Program-made: the position numbers and the translations under genes
Shown: positions 1-4,609 of the stretch, in pieces
Layout of the letters: each line of letters starts with the position of its first letter
How positions within the stretch are numbered: position 1 is the stretch's first letter
Assembly: GCA_030670425.1 (NCBI GenBank)
Contig: DAOVBS010000051.1
Coordinates: 1 to 5,100 of the forward strand
Reading direction: 5' to 3'
Length of the DNA: 5,100 nucleotides
Origin: Chloroflexota bacterium
GTDB lineage: Bacteria > Chloroflexota > Dehalococcoidia > GIF9 > AB-539-J10
The notes under the pieces: generated by a model
Database searches by the model: none
The model's input: only the letters and a program-made list of their open reading frames with translations
Told to the model about the DNA's origin: nothing

Positions 1-722
1 TGAACGACGATGGTAGCATGGCGAGGCTGCCCGATCTCGAAACCACGGCCTCTAAACATGGCTTGAAGATCATCGCCATCACTGACCTTATTGCCTACCG
101 TGTTCGCCACGAGAAACTGGTCCAGAGGATAGCCGAGGCTAAACTACCCACCAAGTTTGGGGAGTTCACGGCTATACCCTACAAGAGCAATGTCGATGCC
201 AAGGAGCACTTCGCTCTGGTTCAAGGCGACATTTCGGGCGATGACCCGGTACTGGTGCGCGTGCACAGTGAATGTCTTACGGGAGACGTCTTCGGCAGTC
301 TAAGGTGTGACTGCGGCGACCAGATCAGGCTGGCAATGGAACACATAACCAGGGAAGGCCGAGGAGTGTTTCTATATATGAGGCAAGAGGGAAGAGGAAT
401 CGGGTTTCACAACAAGCTTCGCGCCTACGCTCTTCAAGACCAAGGAATGGACACTGTGGAGGCGAATATTGCCCTGGGTTTCCCAGCTGATCTGAGAGAC
501 TACGGTGTGGGGGCACAGATCCTAGCTGACTTAGGTTTACATAACATTCGACTCCTCACTAACAACCCCAAGAAGGTAGTCGGCCTGGAGAGCTATGGAC
601 TGGAGATAGTAGAGACTGTACCATTGATAGTGCCAGCTAATCCTTACAATATTCATTACTTGCAGACAAAGCAAGAGAAGCTAGGGCACAATCTGCACAT
701 AGAGGAGGTGACCAATGGCTAA
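1..722 (+). CDS. ribBA: Bifunctional RibBA: 3,4-DHBP synthase tail + GTP cyclohydrolase II (5' end outside window)
   Basis: The reading frame is open to the left edge (codons begin at base 3, 239 residues visible), so the ATG at 18 is internal. The residues before and after it (NDDGSMARLPDLE, then DLIAYR) are the typical C-terminal tail of DHBP synthase (RibB), which makes the four-carbon precursor from ribulose 5-phosphate. The rest is a full GTP cyclohydrolase II, which opens GTP to the diaminopyrimidine that starts riboflavin synthesis. The zinc ligands are visible in HSEC and RCDCG (bases about 267-320), followed by RQEGRGIG, the AYALQDQG/DTVEAN block, YGVGAQIL and the late LTNNPKK motif. 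All expected active-site blocks are present. The 3' end carries the ribosome-binding site for ribH (GGAGGTGA, 704-711) and overlaps ribH by 8 bp, indicating one operon. Cytoplasmic. Whether the RibB domain is complete cannot be judged here. Confidence 0.95.
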   Translation, partial: NDDGSMARLPDLETTASKHGLKIIAITDLIAYRVRHEKLVQRIAEAKLPTKFGEFTAIPYKSNVDAKEHFALVQGDISGDDPVLVRVHSECLTGDVFGSLRCDCGDQIRLAMEHITREGRGVFLYMRQEGRGIGFHNKLRAYALQDQGMDTVEANIALGFPADLRDYGVGAQILADLGLHNIRLLTNNPKKVVGLESYGLEIVETVPLIVPANPYNIHYLQTKQEKLGHNLHIEEVTNG

Positions 723-1182
723 GCGCTATGAAGGAATGCTGCTAGGGAAGGGGCTCACATTCGCCGTGCTTGTCTCGCGGTTCAATGAACTGCTGACGAG
801 CAGATTGCTTGAGGGTGCGAGAGATGCTTTGGTGCGCCACGGGGTCGATGAAAACGATATCGATGTTGCTTGGACACCTGGCAGTCTCGAGATCCCTCTG
901 GCGGCCATGAAGTTGGCTCAGAGTGGTCGCTATAGCGCCATAATCTGTCTTGGTGCGGTCATTCGTGGCGGGACGCCGCACTTTGAGTACGTGTCTTCCG
1001 AAGTAAACAGAGGGATCGCTAGGGTAGGCTTGGATACAGGGGTGCCGGCAACACAGGGCATCATTACTGCGGACACTCTGGAACAGGCCATCCAGAGGGC
1101 TGGAGCCAAAGAGGGCAACAAAGGTTTCGTGGCTGCAACAAGCGCCATAGAGATGGCGAATCTACTTAAGGCTATTCAGTGA
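715..1182 (+). CDS. ribH: 6,7-dimethyl-8-ribityllumazine synthase
   Basis: This 155-aa protein has the usual length of lumazine synthase, which condenses the 5-amino-6-ribitylaminopyrimidine with 3,4-dihydroxy-2-butanone 4-phosphate to give the direct riboflavin precursor. Recognisable blocks in order are SRFNELLTSRLLEGA (substrate-binding RFN, about 21-35), the TPGSLEIP turn (54-61), CLGAVIRGGTPHFEYV (about 79-94, with the catalytic His in TPHFEYV), and ITADTLEQAIQRAGAKEGNKG near the end, which includes the phosphate-binding region. The family assembles into pentamers or 60-mers in the cytosol. The start ATG lies inside the end of ribBA, 6 nt after a GGAGG, so translational coupling is likely. 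The last 11 bases overlap the convergent gene on the other strand. No terminator hairpin is visible after the stop. Very secure call. Confidence 0.97.
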   Translation: MAKRYEGMLLGKGLTFAVLVSRFNELLTSRLLEGARDALVRHGVDENDIDVAWTPGSLEIPLAAMKLAQSGRYSAIICLGAVIRGGTPHFEYVSSEVNRGIARVGLDTGVPATQGIITADTLEQAIQRAGAKEGNKGFVAATSAIEMANLLKAIQ

Positions 1183-1426
1183 CCTTGGAGACCTTGTCGC
1201 CTCGCCTCACCCTCTCAGAGACCTTTATGCCGATAACGTCGCCAGCCTTGGCTTCAGCAATGTCAACACGATCGATCTGCATGGACTCCAAAACGAACTC
1301 CATCTCTGTGGTGGCGCCAGCGATACGGACTGTGTCGCCTCGTTTCAATGTACCTGTCAGCTCCACGCCAGCGACTACAGGTTTGGCGAAGAAGTCTACC
1401 ACCTTGCCGACTTCCAGTTCTGGCAT
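1172..1426 (-). CDS. Stand-alone EF-Tu domain II-like protein (translation elongation factor-like)
   Basis: The protein is 84 aa when started at the ATG at 1426, which has a near-perfect AAGGAGGT 8 nt upstream; a longer frame beginning at 1465 has no such support. The whole chain resembles the beta-barrel domain II of translational GTPases: a strand with VGKV, then VAGVELTGTLKRGDTVRI (about 18-35), the VESMQ-like LESMQIDR (47-53), AKAGDVIGIKV (59-69) and a closing RRGDKV. There is no GTP-binding domain, so it is not a GTPase. Small proteins of this type are commonly annotated as translation elongation factor-like and have no established function. By analogy domain II could bind an aminoacyl-tRNA end or a ribosomal surface, but that is inference. 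It is convergent with ribH, overlapping it by 11 bp, and divergent from the gene at 1570. The family assignment is fairly sure; the role is unknown. Confidence 0.85.
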   Translation of the reverse strand: MPELEVGKVVDFFAKPVVAGVELTGTLKRGDTVRIAGATTEMEFVLESMQIDRVDIAEAKAGDVIGIKVSERVRRGDKVSKVTE

Positions 1427-1434
1427 TTCAGAAT

Positions 1435-1442
1435 ACCTCCTT
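1435..1442 (-). promoter_or_regulatory. Shine-Dalgarno site deciding the start of the EF-Tu domain II-like gene
   Basis: AAGGAGGT on the minus strand, 8 nt before the ATG at 1426-1424. It fixes the 84-aa start over the upstream in-frame start at 1465, which has no comparable site. Confidence 0.85.
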
Positions 1443-1453
1443 CCTATGAGAAT

Positions 1454-1482
1454 AATGTATACCACCTTACCGCCAAAATCAA
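1454..1482 (-). promoter_or_regulatory. Candidate sigma70-type promoter for the EF-Tu domain II-like gene
   Basis: On the minus strand, TTGATT (1482-1477) is followed after 17 bp by TACATT (1459-1454); each box matches 4 of 6 consensus bases. An overlapping TATACA (1461-1456) is an alternative -10 box but would leave only 15 bp of spacing. The placement about 30-55 bp upstream of the ATG is right for a short leader. This is a moderate-to-weak prediction. Confidence 0.4.
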
Positions 1483-1502
1483 CACATGAAGCCGCGAATG
1501 CC

Positions 1503-1531
1503 TTGACACACCGTGCGCTTAAACCTAAGAT
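1503..1531 (+). promoter_or_regulatory. Sigma70-type promoter for the 1570-2125 gene pair
   Basis: A perfect TTGACA (1503-1508) is followed after exactly 17 bp by TAAGAT (1526-1531), which keeps the key TA...AT positions of the -10 box. Transcription would start near 1538, giving a leader of about 30 nt with a GGAGGT ribosome-binding site at 1556-1561. It is the best promoter match in the window and lies back to back with the candidate minus-strand promoter. Confidence 0.7.
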
Positions 1532-1532
1532 A

Positions 1533-1542
1533 TTGATATCAA
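1533..1542. repeat. Perfect 10-bp palindrome at the predicted transcription start
   Basis: TTGATATCAA is a perfect palindrome immediately downstream of the -10 box of the + strand promoter, covering the expected start point near 1538. That is a usual position for a repressor operator, but 10 bp is short and AT-rich, and no regulator gene is adjacent. Function is inferred only. Confidence 0.3.
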
Positions 1543-1569
1543 AGCGATACTAACCGGAGGTAATGAACT

Positions 1570-1890
1570 ATGCTGGAGAGAAAAGCAGAGCAACCATACA
1601 CCTGGGAAGAAGTGTTCTCTTTCGACCGCATGAAGAGAAGCATGCTAACTAGAGTCCTGGACAACGTAGAGGACATATGCGAGGGCAACAAGCCGGTAAG
1701 CCCTGAACAGATTAACGAAGTGATCAACGACGAGTGGCAGAAAGTCAAGGACACCGTGAGATCCTCACCCGCAGCGAAGGAAGCCTTCCGCAAGTACCTG
1801 GAGCGTACTGTCTCTGACCAAATTGAGAAGCTGATCGAGAAAGACAAACCCGAACTGGAATCTCTAGGCGTAGTCGAGAGAGGCTTATAG
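1570..1890 (+). CDS. Hypothetical 106-aa charged helical protein
   Basis: I do not recognise this family. The protein is rich in Glu, Lys, Asp and Arg, has a single Cys (in DICEGN), and shows no signal peptide, membrane segment or catalytic motif. The N-terminal third holds a YTWEEVFSFDRMK stretch with several aromatic residues. Positions 43-97 or so (from the VSPEQINEVI part to the IEKLIEKDKPE part) look continuously helical with amphipathic spacing. It is probably cytosolic and may be a helical bundle or a partner-binding protein. The ATG at 1570 is chosen because GGAGGT lies 8 nt upstream and a strong promoter lies about 40 bp before it. The next gene starts one base after its stop, so the two are almost certainly co-transcribed and may form a complex (inference). 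The opposite-strand frame is Ser- and Cys-rich and looks like a shadow. Confidence 0.75.
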   Translation: MLERKAEQPYTWEEVFSFDRMKRSMLTRVLDNVEDICEGNKPVSPEQINEVINDEWQKVKDTVRSSPAAKEAFRKYLERTVSDQIEKLIEKDKPELESLGVVERGL

Positions 1891-1891
1891 A

Positions 1892-2125
1892 TTGGCCTTG
1901 GAGGACAATCAGGGTCCAGTTGCTCAAGCTACGTCGGAGCTTGCCATAGAGCAACTGGGCAAACGCCTCGAGATGCTAGACGAGAGACTCGACAATTTGG
2001 ACTCGGTAATGACGTCTCTTGTGGAAAGAGTGATGGAGAAGCCGCTAACCTTGGAAGTTGCTTGCCCCAAATGCGGACAACTTATACAGATCAACATAAC
2101 CAGTAGCGTGAGGATGCGTGGCTAG
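1892..2125 (+). CDS. Hypothetical 77-aa coiled-coil protein with a CPKC zinc-knuckle motif
   Basis: This small protein starts at a TTG one base after the stop of the preceding gene, with GAGAGAGG (1876-1883) 8 nt upstream; another TTG two codons later is less well spaced. Residues about 17-48 have regular heptads (QLGKRLEMLDERLDNLDSVM and following) typical of a parallel coiled coil. After a short link, residues 58-62 read CPKCG, followed by a hydrophobic QLIQINI strand and a short basic tail. Only one CxxC pair is present, whereas a zinc ribbon needs two. A metal site would therefore have to form between two chains, which the coiled coil could bring together. No membrane segment or export signal is seen. 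It is probably co-transcribed with the 106-aa gene. I do not recognise the family and function is unknown. Confidence 0.7.
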   Translation: MALEDNQGPVAQATSELAIEQLGKRLEMLDERLDNLDSVMTSLVERVMEKPLTLEVACPKCGQLIQINITSSVRMRG

Positions 2126-2164
2126 GGGCAGATACGCCACATCGCCGCAGTGGCACCATAAGAC

Positions 2165-2479
2165 TCACACGACTTTTACCGCTGTCCCATACGCTACTAT
2201 CTCAGCGGCTCCGGACAACACCATTGAGGTCACAAACCTGGCACCTACGATTGCATTGGCGCCCAGTGTCTCAGCTTGGTCTATCATTCTCTGAAGTGCC
2301 TCTTCCCGAGCTTGTGCAAGCATCAAAGTGTAGTCTCTGATCTCGCCTCCAACGATGCTTCTCAGCGCTGCCATGATATCGTGGCCAACATGTCTGGCCC
2401 TGATGGTGCTCCCTCTAACCAGACCCAGGGTCTCCGTTATTCTTCTCCCCTCTATCTGCTCGACAGTAACCACAATCAC
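2165..2479 (-). CDS. YbjQ/UPF0145 family protein
   Basis: The 104-aa protein matches the YbjQ (UPF0145) family in length and motifs: an N-terminal strand leading to IEGRRITETLGLVRGSTIRARH (about 9-30), then the SIVGGEIRDYT turn (41-51), a long helix with QAREEALQRM (56-65), the AETLGANAIVGARF block (69-82), and a C-terminal AAEIVAYGTAVKV strand. Members form small ring-like oligomers, and a heavy-metal-binding label is often attached to the family, but a biochemical function is not established. No Cys is present, so thiol metal binding is not supported here. The GTG start (2479-2477) is chosen because AAGGAGGT sits 6 nt upstream and because it overlaps the TGA of the membrane protein gene as GTGA. 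A longer frame from 2626 would add a basic, low-quality N-terminus that is a shadow of that gene. It is the last gene of the nadE operon. Confidence 0.88.
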   Translation of the reverse strand: MIVVTVEQIEGRRITETLGLVRGSTIRARHVGHDIMAALRSIVGGEIRDYTLMLAQAREEALQRMIDQAETLGANAIVGARFVTSMVLSGAAEIVAYGTAVKVV

Positions 2480-2703
2480 TTCTCCACCTCCTTGAACCTT
2501 TCCTTTTCGTCTTTTGCCGCCCGGTGTCTCTCGCAACCCAGTGACACCAGCAGAACGATCAGCCCTATACCTACGGCAGCAATAGCGAGCTTGACAGGCC
2601 AAGGCAACGACGCCAAGAGGGCCCAACGAAAATAGTGATAGAGCCCCCAGACCGCCAGAACGCCCAGTCCAACCCCGAGAGTAATACCGCCGATTCTCCT
2701 CAA
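2476..2703 (-). CDS. Small two-helix membrane protein
   Basis: The 75-aa protein has two predicted membrane segments, about residues 5-24 (Gly-, Val- and Leu-rich) and 37-56 (Ile, Ala, Val, Leu), joined by a short RWALLASLPWPVK loop. The N-terminus begins MRR and the C-terminal 18 residues are strongly charged (HRAAKDEKERFKEVEK), so both ends probably face the cytoplasm. It starts at a TTG 8 bp after the nadE stop; its AGGAG overlaps the nadE stop codon, and the nearby ATG at 2708 is closed at once by TGA. Its own TGA overlaps the start of the YbjQ-type gene by 4 bp. Such hairpin proteins can be anchors for cytosolic partners, so this one might tether the YbjQ-type protein, but that is inference. 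I do not recognise a family. Confidence 0.75.
   Translation of the reverse strand: MRRIGGITLGVGLGVLAVWGLYHYFRWALLASLPWPVKLAIAAVGIGLIVLLVSLGCERHRAAKDEKERFKEVEK
2486..2493 (-). promoter_or_regulatory. Shine-Dalgarno site deciding the GTG start of the YbjQ-type gene
   Basis: AAGGAGGT on the minus strand, inside the last codons of the membrane protein gene, 6 nt before the GTG at 2479. It supports the 104-aa form and translational coupling. Confidence 0.85.
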
Positions 2704-2708
2704 GTCAT

Positions 2709-2713
2709 CTCCT
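2709..2713 (-). promoter_or_regulatory. Shine-Dalgarno site deciding the TTG start of the membrane protein gene
   Basis: AGGAG on the minus strand overlaps the TAG stop of nadE (2714-2712) and lies 5 nt before the TTG at 2703-2701, so termination on nadE places ribosomes at the next start. Confidence 0.7.
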
Positions 2714-4406
2714 AGAACGTGTTGACCTGCTCTTCAAATCTGTTGGTGACTGGCAATCTCCTACCTTGACCGAAGTTCCTGGTGGTTATCTTTATGCCTG
2801 GAGCAGCCTGACGGCGCTTGTATTCATTTCTGTCTACCAGACGAGCCACTCTCACCACCACCTCGGCTTCAAAGCCTCTGCCTATGATCTCAGCAATTGA
2901 GAGGTCATCTTCCACGTAGGCCTTCAGAATAGGGTCCAGCAGTTCATACGGAGGCAGGGTATCAGTGTCCTTCTGGTTGGCCCGCAGCTCCGCTGAAGGC
3001 GCCCTGCCTAGAACGCTGAGAGGTATCACCTCTCTTCTAGCCTCATGATTCCTGTGCTGGGCTAGCTCAAAGACCATCGTCTTCGGCACGTCCTTCAGAG
3101 GTATGAAGCCTCCAGCCATATCCCCATAGAGGGTGGTGTAGCCTGTACTTGCTTCGCTCTTGTTGCTGCAGGCAAGCACCAGCCACCCAAACTTGTTTGA
3201 CAGAGCAAACAGTAGATTTCCTCTGATTCTCGCCTGAATGTTCTCTTCGGTGACGCCTGGCACAGGACCCCTGAAGAGTTCAGACAGCATCTCCAGATAC
3301 GACCCAAAAGCCTTTTCGATAGGGATCACCTTGAACTCTATTCCCAGGTTCTTAGCTACGGTCTCCGAATCGGATTTGCTACTCGATGATGTATAGCGAG
3401 AGGGCATGGAGACACCCACAACATTACCAGAGCCCAACGCATCCACCGCGATGGTAGCCACCAAGCTTGAATCAACGCCGCCGGATAGACCAATGACGAC
3501 TTTCTCAAAGCCGTTCTTGCGTACATAGTCCCTCGTACCTAGAACGAGTGCACGATATATCTCTCCGATGTTGTCCAACTGCTCTCTCGGTTTTGCTGAC
3601 AGAGCCGGCTTGGCAAGCGCTGGAAACTCTGCCGAGACCGTATGAACAACAGCTTGGCTCAGGTGCTTTTCGACTACCTCTAGGTCAGCTATTATGAGAT
3701 CCCTCTCAAATTGCCTCCCTCGAGCTACGATTTCTCCTCCTCTGCTGATAATGAGGCTGCTACCATCAAAAATGAGTTCGTCTTGACCACCAACCAAGTT
3801 ATTGTAGGCGATTGCCACCGAGTTCCGGCGTGCCATGGCGACCAGCATCCTCTCTATCGAGCGTCCATTCTCAACATGATAGGGGAAAGCAGTCACATTG
3901 ACCAATACCTGCGCTTCAGCGCAGGTTTGCGCTATGGCTGGCTCAGTACCATGTATGTCTCCCCCGATAGCCACAGCTACGCCCACGCCACCGATACTGA
4001 AGATGGGGCAGCCGCTTCCGGCACGAAAGTACCTCCTCTCGTCAAACACACCGTAGCAGGGCAGGGAGATCTTGTGATACACACCTGCCAGTTTCCTCTG
4101 ACAGACGATTGCCGCGGCATCATATATGTCGCCATTGTCACCACCATCGACGAAGCCTACCACCACCACCATGTCTGACGAGTGCTCTACAATCTCCGCG
4201 AGGCTCAGTTGAGTCTGCTTAATGAACTGGGGTTTGAGCAACAAGACCTCAGGCGGATAGCCTGTGATGGCTAGTTCAGGGAAGGTTAGCAGGTCAACTC
4301 CTAGTGACCTCGCTTCCTCAATACAACGGATGATTTCCGCTGTATTACCGACCAGGTCACCGACAGTGGGGTCCGTTTGACCCATCCCGATCCTAATCCT
4401 GCGCAA
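2712..4406 (-). CDS. nadE: Two-domain NAD+ synthetase with a glutaminase domain lacking the catalytic cysteine
   Basis: The enzyme amidates nicotinic acid adenine dinucleotide to NAD+ using ATP, the last step of NAD synthesis, in the cytosol. From the TTG at 4406 it is 564 aa, normal for the glutamine-dependent class. Residues 1 to about 260 form a nitrilase-like amidase domain: the Glu is present in FPELAITGYPPE (Glu44) and the Lys in YHKISLPCYGVFDE (Lys112). The nucleophile block, normally I-C-E-D, reads IGGD (Gly148-Gly149, codons ggg and gga at 3965-3960), so the catalytic Cys is absent and no obvious substitute is nearby. Residues about 275-564 are the synthetase: the P-loop SGGVDSS (308-314), then ENIQARIRG, NKSEASTGYTTLYGDMAGG, the PSAELRANQKDTDTLPPYE block and EYKRRQAAPGIK, all well conserved. 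An AGGAGA 4 nt upstream supports the TTG; upstream extension to 4487 would run through the promoter. It heads a three-gene operon. Identity is sure; loss of glutaminase activity is inferred. Confidence 0.95.
   Translation of the reverse strand: MRRIRIGMGQTDPTVGDLVGNTAEIIRCIEEARSLGVDLLTFPELAITGYPPEVLLLKPQFIKQTQLSLAEIVEHSSDMVVVVGFVDGGDNGDIYDAAAIVCQRKLAGVYHKISLPCYGVFDERRYFRAGSGCPIFSIGGVGVAVAIGGDIHGTEPAIAQTCAEAQVLVNVTAFPYHVENGRSIERMLVAMARRNSVAIAYNNLVGGQDELIFDGSSLIISRGGEIVARGRQFERDLIIADLEVVEKHLSQAVVHTVSAEFPALAKPALSAKPREQLDNIGEIYRALVLGTRDYVRKNGFEKVVIGLSGGVDSSLVATIAVDALGSGNVVGVSMPSRYTSSSSKSDSETVAKNLGIEFKVIPIEKAFGSYLEMLSELFRGPVPGVTEENIQARIRGNLLFALSNKFGWLVLACSNKSEASTGYTTLYGDMAGGFIPLKDVPKTMVFELAQHRNHEARREVIPLSVLGRAPSAELRANQKDTDTLPPYELLDPILKAYVEDDLSIAEIIGRGFEAEVVVRVARLVDRNEYKRRQAAPGIKITTRNFGQGRRLPVTNRFEEQVNTF
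3907..3926. repeat. Perfect 8-bp hairpin inside nadE
   Basis: The arms (3907-3914 and 3919-3926) are exactly complementary around a 4-nt loop, TGAA in the sense (minus) strand. It encodes the TCAEAQV stretch of the amidase domain. No T-run follows, so it is not a classical terminator; it may be chance coding structure or may affect mRNA. Confidence 0.4.
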
Positions 4407-4410
4407 CTTG

Positions 4411-4416
4411 TCTCCT
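4411..4416 (-). promoter_or_regulatory. Shine-Dalgarno site deciding the TTG start of nadE
   Basis: AGGAGA on the minus strand lies 4 nt before TTG 4406-4404. The protein then begins (M)RRIRIGMGQTDPTVGD, matching the usual N-terminal strand of the amidase domain, which supports this start over the in-frame one at 4487. Confidence 0.85.
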
Positions 4417-4425
4417 GGAAGCACC

Positions 4426-4440
4426 CTGGTAGTATACCAG
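4426..4440. repeat. Inverted repeat overlapping the nadE -10 box (possible operator)
   Basis: CTGGTA-N3-TACCAG is a perfect 6-bp inverted repeat with a 3-bp centre, sitting exactly over the candidate -10 box of nadE, about 20 bp before its start codon. This is a typical operator location. The TGGT...ACCA halves recall GntR-type sites, but the TGGT-to-ACCA spacing is 5 rather than the 3 of FadR sites. The regulator is not identified. Confidence 0.45.
4431..4439 (-). promoter_or_regulatory. Extended -10 promoter for the nadE operon
   Basis: On the minus strand TGGTATACT contains the extended -10 TGn followed by TATACT (5 of 6 consensus bases). No convincing -35 box lies 16-18 bp upstream, which is common for extended -10 promoters. 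The start point would be near 4424, giving a leader of about 18 nt that holds only the ribosome-binding site, leaving no room for a riboswitch. Confidence 0.55.
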
Positions 4441-4457
4441 AGATTGAGCGGTTCTCC

Positions 4458-4501
4458 CGTAAGCCAGCGGTCGCAGACCCCACCCAAGGCTCAGGCTTAC
4501 G
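4458..4501. repeat. 8-bp inverted repeat with a nested small hairpin, upstream of nadE
   Basis: CGTAAGCC (4458-4465) and GGCTTACG (4494-4501) are perfect inverted copies 28 bp apart. Between them GGTC-GCA-GACC (4469-4479) forms a further small hairpin. The arms lie about 35-75 bp upstream of the predicted nadE start point and between a recombinase gene and nadE. They could be an upstream operator pair, a recombination or attachment structure, or a chance fold. No T-run follows on either strand. Confidence 0.4.
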
Positions 4502-4573
4502 CATGGCATAATGGGGTATCATCCCGTGGTTGCCAAGACCCCCCGGTTGGACAACTAGCTAGACACGGTCATC

Positions 4574-4594
4574 TTGGGCACCCACTTGCCCCAA
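4574..4594 (-). other. Imperfect hairpin just after the recombinase stop codon
   Basis: TTGGGCA (4574-4580) pairs with TGCCCCAA (4587-4594) with one bulged base and a 6-nt loop, starting about 16 nt after the recombinase TAG on the minus strand. The position suits a transcript 3' end, but there is no T-run, so intrinsic termination is doubtful. Confidence 0.3.
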
Positions 4595-4609
4595 CTCCTA
4601 CACGCTTGT

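Noticed and set aside
1179..1553. 124-codon + strand frame opposite the EF-Tu domain II-like gene
   Set aside because: The minus-strand gene has family motifs and a strong Shine-Dalgarno; this frame has neither and is Ser/Thr/Pro-rich as expected of a shadow.
1539..1847. 102-codon minus-strand frame opposite the 106-aa gene
   Set aside because: Ser- and Cys-rich product with no supporting start signal, while the + strand frame has both promoter and ribosome-binding site.
2136..2154. GCCAC...GTGGC stem between the convergent genes as a terminator
   Set aside because: Only 5 bp with a 9-nt loop and no T-run on either strand; too weak to call.
2480..2626. N-terminal extension of the YbjQ-type protein
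   Set aside because: It would read through the membrane protein gene in another frame and lacks family similarity; the GTG at 2479 with AAGGAGGT gives the normal family length.
3711..4178. 155-codon open frame on the + strand inside nadE
   Set aside because: It lies wholly antisense to conserved amidase-domain coding sequence and its product has no recognisable motif and odd His runs; a shadow frame.
4407..4487. 27-residue N-terminal extension of NadE
   Set aside because: It covers the -10 element, inverted repeat and Shine-Dalgarno; family similarity begins only at the TTG at 4406.
4441..4609. Possible tRNA or attachment site beside the recombinase
   Set aside because: Searched both strands for a T-arm (GGTTCGA-like) with matching acceptor stem; GGTTCTCCC at 4450 has no paired arms. 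No duplicated att core is visible.
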